This document shows positions 58,205 to 64,000 of a DNA stretch of 64,000 nt, one piece after another; the first letter of the stretch is position 1; every line of letters begins with the position of its first letter. Location: contig VFFE01007066.1 of the NCBI GenBank assembly GCA_008921705.1, positions 137,534 through 201,533 on the forward strand, written 5' to 3'. This DNA is from Burhinus oedicnemus (taxonomy: Eukaryota; Chordata; Aves; Charadriiformes; Burhinidae). The notes below the pieces were generated by a model. The model was not told the origin of the DNA. It saw only the letters and a list, made by a program, of their open reading frames with translations, and searched no databases. The translations under genes were made by a program, and so were the position numbers.

Positions 58205-60853
58205 AGATATACATGTATATAAATTTTTGCATACTTGCTCAAATAGTCAGTCTGCATGAAACAGTTATATTTCTAGAAGTTCACATGTTTGTGTAAAAAT
58301 GCAACCTCATGAAGAGATGCTTGCATTTTTTCAGCTAATAAGCCGCACTCTGATTTCCAGCTCTTCTGTGGTATCCAAAGTGCAGTTATGTTCAGCAATA
58401 TAAAAGATTGTGTCAAAAAAATGGCAAAATTGCTTGTGCATTTCTAGAGTCTGAAAACATTTCCTATAAGCAGATGAGAACAATGCTGATACTTTTTTCA
58501 CAGTAAATTCTGGGAGAAGCTTCAAAATGTAAATTTAGGTTAAAAGATCAAAACTTTTATAACTTGCTTATGTTTTCTGTCATAGCATAAAGGCCAAATA
58601 TATCTGTGCTTTAATGGCTTTGAATGTGACTGCTTGGAATCAGGCATATATTTGGTCCAGTGACTGCACAGATGAAAAATCATGGATATGCAAGCTTTTC
58701 CTTTACTTCCTCATGCAAACTTTTCCTAAAACTTTTTATAGCACATGTCAGCCAATAAAGCAGTAATGTAATACATTAGAGTAAAAGTCAGTACTTTGGG
58801 GTGGAACTGGCTTGTGTTAGATTTCACAGTTTGGGGAAGCTTGCCTTCTTATTACTGAAGATTTGCATGCGATAAACCAAATTTTGCTTGTCTTAATCAG
58901 GTAATCATCCTGCAGATTTTAGTCAGCTCCCCTGATGAGGTCTAGCTAGTTTTTGGCACATGGAGGACTTTTCAGGTTATCAAAAGTAGCAGCCTTAATA
59001 TGACAGCATTGGATTCCAGTTCACAGGGGAGAGGAAGAAATGGACGCAATAATACTTGGGTGTCTCGGCAATGCTATTAATAAGCGTTTTAAGATGTGAA
59101 AGTGGGAACTTGGAAAGCAGGCCACCGCATACTCCAATACAGACGTGGGCTTAATACAGCTCATTTATAACTGGTGATTGCTTGGAGGCATCATAGACAA
59201 AATCCTTAATGTAAGAGGAAAAAGTGTAGGCTGTCACTTTCTGTTCCAGACTTTAATTTCAATTGTATGAGCAGGAGCAGCTGCGTGTTGCTATCAGGCA
59301 TATGAAGTTTTTAGTGCTAAAAAGGCAGCTGGACTGGAAATACCCCAGAAGTATATATGCATTTGTCTGGTTAACTTCAGCACTTAGACTATCAATCAGG
59401 TCAGCCTAAAGAAAAATGAATGACATCAGTCAAAACAATAGGATATCTCTGTGCAGTGATTAGCTCCGTGTAGTACAAAAACTTAAATAATTTGTTCTTT
59501 GAAAATGTGATGATTGATTGGCTTCCATTAGGCTTAGATTTTAAAACATTCCATGAACTCTCAGATAAAATGGCACTAAAATGTTATTGCAATAACCAAA
59601 TAAATCATATTAGACTATAGTGTATATAAGTACTTTAAAACATTATAGATACTAGAATTCTGTGTATAATAAAAAGGTGAAGAATGTAATCCATGAATTT
59701 TTTTTAATGCTCTCATCTCACACCAGCATTATCCTGGGTTGTTTTCAAAGATAATGTTCCTAAGGATATGAATTTTTGGGTTTGTTTTAATATATTATAT
59801 ATACATATATAAAAGTTGTCCAGTTCTGGATATGTTTGGTCAAAGGGAGGTATTTTAAAGCTATCATAGTGCAGAATTTATCTGAGCTTTCGATACTGAT
59901 GCTGGCCATTTAATTTGATCTCAGCCTTGCAATCAGCTTGCAGCTGAGAAATACGCAGTTACCATTTAAACATGGTGCATTTTTCAGTATCAGGTTTGTG
60001 GTTTAGTTCATGGTCCTGTAGTTCTGGCCAGAGAATCTCCAACATACAGTAATGTTTAGCCTTGAATCTCGTATAGAGGAATAAAACAAAATCTTGCCCT
60101 GATATGTAGGGTGGCAGTATGGTTAACACTTGTAACTTATGATCGTTCTCCTAATATTTCACTTTTGCCTAATGACCCAGACTGCAGGCAAATAATTCTG
60201 TGAATCATCTCTAACTTCAAAACAAACTCTAGGTCCAATGCGTGCAAGATTGCCTAAACATTGTAAGCCCTGTGGATCATAAATCAGAAGACAAGGAAAA
60301 TAATCCCATCAAAAATGTTTTGTTTCATTATTTTAGGATTTTACTCATATGTTTGAAGCACTGGTGTTGAGCTTAAGTAATTGGTGACACTGTAAATCTT
60401 CAGAGAATTAAAGGCAAAGAGCATACACACAGCACATGTGTGATTACCTTCAAAGTCAAGTGGAAGTGCATGGCTTTTATACCGTTGACCAATGCCATTT
60501 TGCAAGTTGTTTCCTGATGAGAGAAAATTGGGTGTATTGAGAAGGTCCAAATATTTTCAAAATAGTCTTTGGAGGGTTTACATGTTTGATTACAATGTCT
60601 GTTGTCTAAACAATACTACCCATGATCTAGTGTATTGCTTTATACTGGGAGTACTCATCACAAATTATCACACGAATGACAGACTTTAGTGAAAGCATCA
60701 GGTTTGAGACTCTGTCTCACACTCCAGAGCCGATGAAAGCTTTAGGTAGCTAGTGAGGTAGTCATGGGTAAGATCTCAGGTCCATCTACATGCATTTATA
60801 AAGTCATTGTTATTAAATAAACATGTCAATTCAATTTCCAGTTTCTAAGTCTT
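58205..60853. other. unassigned AT-rich DNA, no gene seen
   Basis: A TTTTTTCAG acceptor-like site at about 58334 and a 64-codon minus frame at 58525-58331 are unidentified. Otherwise nothing recognised. Confidence 0.55.
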
Positions 60854-61153
60854 AAGAAGGGAAGGCTCAGGAGTTCTTAGCAGTGTGTGTAAACACCTGA
60901 AGGGACACAGTAAAAAAGATGGAGGCAGGCTCTTCTCAGTGATGCCCAGTGACAGGATGGGAGTTGAAATGCTGGAGATTTACAGTGAGGGTGGTCAGAC
61001 ACTGAAACAGAGGGGTCATGGGGTCCCATCCTTGGAGATAATCAAAACTTGACCGGACACATCCCTGAGGAACCTACTTGGCCCTTGCTCAAGCAAAGGG
61101 TTTGGGCTGGATGATCTCCAGAGGTGCCATGCAGCCTCAACAATTCTATGATC
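60854..61153 (+). mobile_element. CR1 LINE copy G, degraded 3' fragment
   Basis: Plus-strand CR1 starting at AAGAAGGGAAGGCTCAGGAG, through AAACACCTGAAGGGACAC, CTCTTCTCAGTGATGCCCAG and GGGCTGGATGATCTCCAGAG, ending CAATTCTATGATC at about 61153. Part of the coding tail (the RKFHL region) is deleted. More diverged than copies B to E. Confidence 0.9.
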
Positions 61154-61239
61154 GGAAAGCAGAAATTCCACTGAAATGATATCTTCAATGAGAGATGACT
61201 AATTACTAGTGACTATATACATTTCCTGACTTAGACAAA

Positions 61240-63972
61240 TATGATGTGTAGCATGGTGGGATGGCTCCTATGACTGAAGTGTTGAAATGGATGGATACAG
61301 ACTCTTCAGAAAGGACAGGCAGAGGAGACAAGGAGGGGGTGTCGCCCTCTGTGTCAAGGACCAACTGGAGTGCATGGAGCTCTGCCTGGGGATGAATGAG
61401 GAGCTGACTGAGAGCTTATGGGTCAAGATCAAAGGGAGGGCAGGGACAGGTGATGTTACAGTAGGACTCTGCTACAGGCCACCTGACGGGGAAGACCGAG
61501 CGGATGAGGGCCTCTACAGGCAGATAGGAGCAGCCTCACATTCACAAGCCCTGGTCCTCATGGGGGACTTTAACCCCCGCAATATCTGCTGGAGGGACAA
61601 CACAGCAGGGCATAAGCAATCCAGGAGGTTCCTGGAACGTGTTGACGATAAATTCCTTCTTCAAGTGACAGAGGAACCAATGAGGAGAGGTGCCATGCTG
61701 GACCTGGTTCTCACCAATAAGGAGGGGCTGATGGGGAATGTGTAGCTCAAGGGCAGCCTTGGCTGCAGTGATGGTGGAGTTTGAGATCCTTAGGGCGGTG
61801 AGGAGGGTGCACAGTAAGCTGGCTACCCTGGACTTCAGGAGAGCAGACTTTGGCATCTTCAGGGATCTGCTTGATGGAATACAGTGGGATAAAGCCCTGG
61901 AAGGAAGAGGGGCCCAAGAAAGCTGGCTAATATTCAAGGACCACCTCCACCAAGCTCAGGAGCAATGCATCCTAACAAAGAGGAAGTCAGGCAAAAACGC
62001 CAGGAGGTCTGTGTGGATGAACAAGGAGATCCTGGACAATCTCAAGCAGAAAAAGGAAGTCTACGGAGGGTGGAAGCAAGGACAGGCAGCCTGGGAGGAA
62101 TACAGAGAAATTGTTCAGACAGCCAGGGATCGGGTTAGGAAAGCTAAAGCCCAGATAGAGTTAAATCTGGCCAGGGGTGTCAGGGGCAACAAGAAAGCCT
62201 TCTATAGATATAATGGGGACAAAAGGAAGACTAGGGAAGATGTGCGCCCACTCAGGAAGGAAACAGGAAACCCGGGACATGGAGAAGGCTGAGGTACTCA
62301 TTGACTTTTTTGCCTCAGTCTTCACTGGTAAAGGCTCTAACCACACTGCCGAAGTTGCAGAAGGCAAAGGCAGGGACTGGCAGAATGAGGTACCACCCAC
62401 TGTAGAAGACCAGGTCCAAGACCAGCTGAGGAACCTGAATGTGCACAAGTTCATGGGTCCTGACGAGATTCATCTGTCAGTCCTGAGAGAACTGGCCGAT
62501 GTTGTTGTCAAGCCACTATCCATCATATTTGAGAAGTTGTGGCGATCTGGTGAAGTTCCTGCTGACTGGAAAAAGGGGAACATAACCCCCATTTTCAAAA
62601 AGGGTAAAAAACCCAGGGAACTACAGGCCAGTCAGTCTCACCTTGGTGCCTGGCAAGATCATGGAGCAGATCCTCCTGGAAACTCTGCTAAGGCACATGG
62701 AAAACAAGGAGGTGATTGGTGGCAACCAACATGGCTTCACTAAGGGCAAATTGTGCCTGACAAATTTGGTGGCCTTCTACGACAAGGTTACAGCGTCGGT
62801 GGATAAGGGGAGAGCAACAGATGTTATCTACCTGGACTTGTGCAAGGCATTTGACACTGTCTCACGTGATATCCTGGTCTCTAAATTGGAGAGAAATAAT
62901 TTGATGGATGGACCACTCGGTTGATAAGGTATTGGCTGGATGGTCGCACTCAAAGACTTGTGGTCAACAGGTCAATGGCGAGCAGTGACAAGTGGTGTTC
63001 CTCAGGGGTTAGTACTGGGACTGGTACTATAACATCTTTGCTGGTGACATGGATGTTGGGATTGAGTGCACCCTCAGCAAGTCTGCCAACGCCACCAAGC
63101 TGTGTGGAGCGGTTGATACACAGGAGGGAAAGGATGCCATCCAGAGGGATCTGGACAGGCTTGAGAGGTGGGCCCGTGTCAGCCTCATGAAGTTGAACAA
63201 GGCCAAGTGCAAGGTCCTGCACGTGGGTCGGGGCAATCCCATGCACAAATACAGGCTGAGGGAAGAGTGGATTGAGAGCAGCCCTGAGGAGAGGGACATG
63301 GGGCTGTTGGTTGATGAGAAGCTCAACATGAGCTGGCAATGTGTGCTCGCAACCCAGGAGGCCAGCTGCATCCTGGGCTACATCAAAAGAAGCATGGCCA
63401 ACACGTCGAGGGAGGTGATTCTGCCCCTCTACTCTGCTCTTGTGAGACCCCACCTGGAATACTGTGTCCAGCTCTGGAGGCCCCCAACACAAGAAGGACA
63501 TGGACCTGTTGGAGCAGGTCCAGGGGAAGTCACAAAGATGATCCGAGGGCTGGAGCACCTCTGCTATGAGAACAGGCTGAGAGAGTTGGGGTTGTTCAGC
63601 CTGGAGAAGAGAAGGCTCCAGGGAGACCTTAGACACCCTTCCAGTGTCTGAAAGGGACCTACAAGAAAGCTGGAGAGGGACTTTTTACAAGGGCATGTAG
63701 TGATAGGATGAGAGGTAATGGCTTCAAACTGGAAGAGGGGAGATTTAGGTTAGATCTCAGGAAGAAATGTTTCACTCTGAAGGTGGTGAGACATTGGAAC
63801 AGATTGCCCAGAGCAGTTGTGGCTGCCCGATCCCTGGAAGTGTTCAAGGCCGGGTTGAGTGGGACTTTGAGCAACCTGGTCTAGCGGGAGGTGTCCTTGC
63901 CCATGGCAAGGGGGTTGGACTAAGTGATCTTTAAGGTCCCTTCCAGCCTAAACCATTCCATGATTCTATGAT
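61240..63972 (+). mobile_element. CR1 LINE copy H, longest copy in the window
   Basis: Plus-strand CR1 of about 2.7 kb. Homology begins inside the endonuclease (a WWDGSYD-like segment at about 61254), covers the rest of ORF2 and the 3' UTR, and ends with CCATTCCATGATTCTATGAT at 63972. The 5' UTR, ORF1 and the start of the endonuclease are missing. It lies only about 90 bases downstream of copy G in the same orientation. Its tail resembles copies C and D (CAGTGTCTGAAAGGG, GAGGGACTTTTTACAAGGGC). Confidence 0.96.
61254..63651 (+). pseudogene. CR1 ORF2 endonuclease and reverse transcriptase (copy H), dead
   Basis: Endonuclease part (61287-61745): GGGVALCVK, VGLCYRPPDGE, LMGDFNPRNICWRDN, MLDLVLTNKEGL, then a stop. 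At about 61770 eight bases usual in CR1 are missing, which removes the histidine of the SDH motif and shifts the frame. Linker in the next frame (61738-62292): [14 protein letters not shown] and [15 protein letters not shown] part over several frames: [53 protein letters not shown], motif [12 protein letters not shown] with its aspartates (about 62829-62859), then broken frames. At 63082-63093 the catalytic FADD reads SANA. C-terminal part: [29 protein letters not shown] and [15 protein letters not shown]. At least four frame breaks. Confidence 0.93.
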
Positions 63973-64000
63973 CACCAAATGTGGATACTTCTGTCTTTCC

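Noticed and set aside
63027..63371. 114-codon minus-strand frame
   Set aside because: Another antisense shadow of CR1 copy H.
62950..63636. 228-codon minus-strand open frame
   Set aside because: Lies antisense to the CR1 copy H reverse transcriptase; it is a shadow of the GC-rich codons on the other strand.
1..64000. CRISPR array, operons, tRNA or rRNA genes
   Set aside because: No regularly spaced repeats, no tRNA-like cloverleaf or rRNA wording was found; the sequence is eukaryotic nuclear DNA.

Overview
The window reads as gene-poor nuclear DNA of a bird, probably a neoavian. It is AT-rich, non-operonic and has no intact host gene I can recognise. The avian call rests on eight CR1 non-LTR retrotransposon copies, several ending in the repeated ATTCTRTG-type octamer that terminates CR1, and on two LTR pieces whose ends and interior match endogenous-retrovirus LTR families I know from bird genomes. 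A worn MIR/CORE-SINE core is also present.

Layout. 1-4.1 kb is unassigned. 4.09-4.22 kb is a fragment of an ERV LTR (minus). 5.6-7.5 kb is a 1.9 kb CR1 copy A (minus) with reverse transcriptase remnants. A MIR core lies at 8.3 kb. 8.4-20.1 kb is unassigned apart from two short tandem repeats. 20.14-20.78 kb is a 640 bp solo LTR with an almost perfect 5 bp target duplication. 21.6-22.6 kb is CR1 copy B (plus), abutting a 30 bp perfect palindrome and open across nearly its whole length except for one inserted base. 32.2-34.1 kb holds CR1 copies C (minus) and D (plus), which form an inverted repeat with arms of about 385 bp. 40.4-40.8 kb is CR1 E (minus). 58.1-58.2 kb is CR1 F (minus). 60.85-61.15 kb is CR1 G (plus). 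61.24-63.97 kb is CR1 H (plus), the longest copy, running from inside the endonuclease to the 3' terminus. A 20-base assembly gap sits at 47126-47145 between two look-alike T-run/C-run tracts.

Host coding potential is uncertain. The best candidates are all on the minus strand: a 151-nt open segment with good splice-site contexts at 27641-27791, a 59-nt one at 36619-36677, and a chain of coding-like frames at 34924-35924 that includes a hydrophobic membrane-like segment. I cannot name a family for any of them. They could be exons of one minus-strand gene, a decayed retrocopy, or chance.

No CRISPR array, tRNA, rRNA, known snRNA or complete transposon is visible. The CR1 copies are all 5'-truncated, and A, B and H carry frame breaks. 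A and H also carry changes that remove catalytic residues (motif A deleted in A; FADD changed to SANA and the SDH histidine lost in H), so none can make an active enzyme. I found no clear previously undescribed system; the strongest leads are the minus-strand coding-like blocks.
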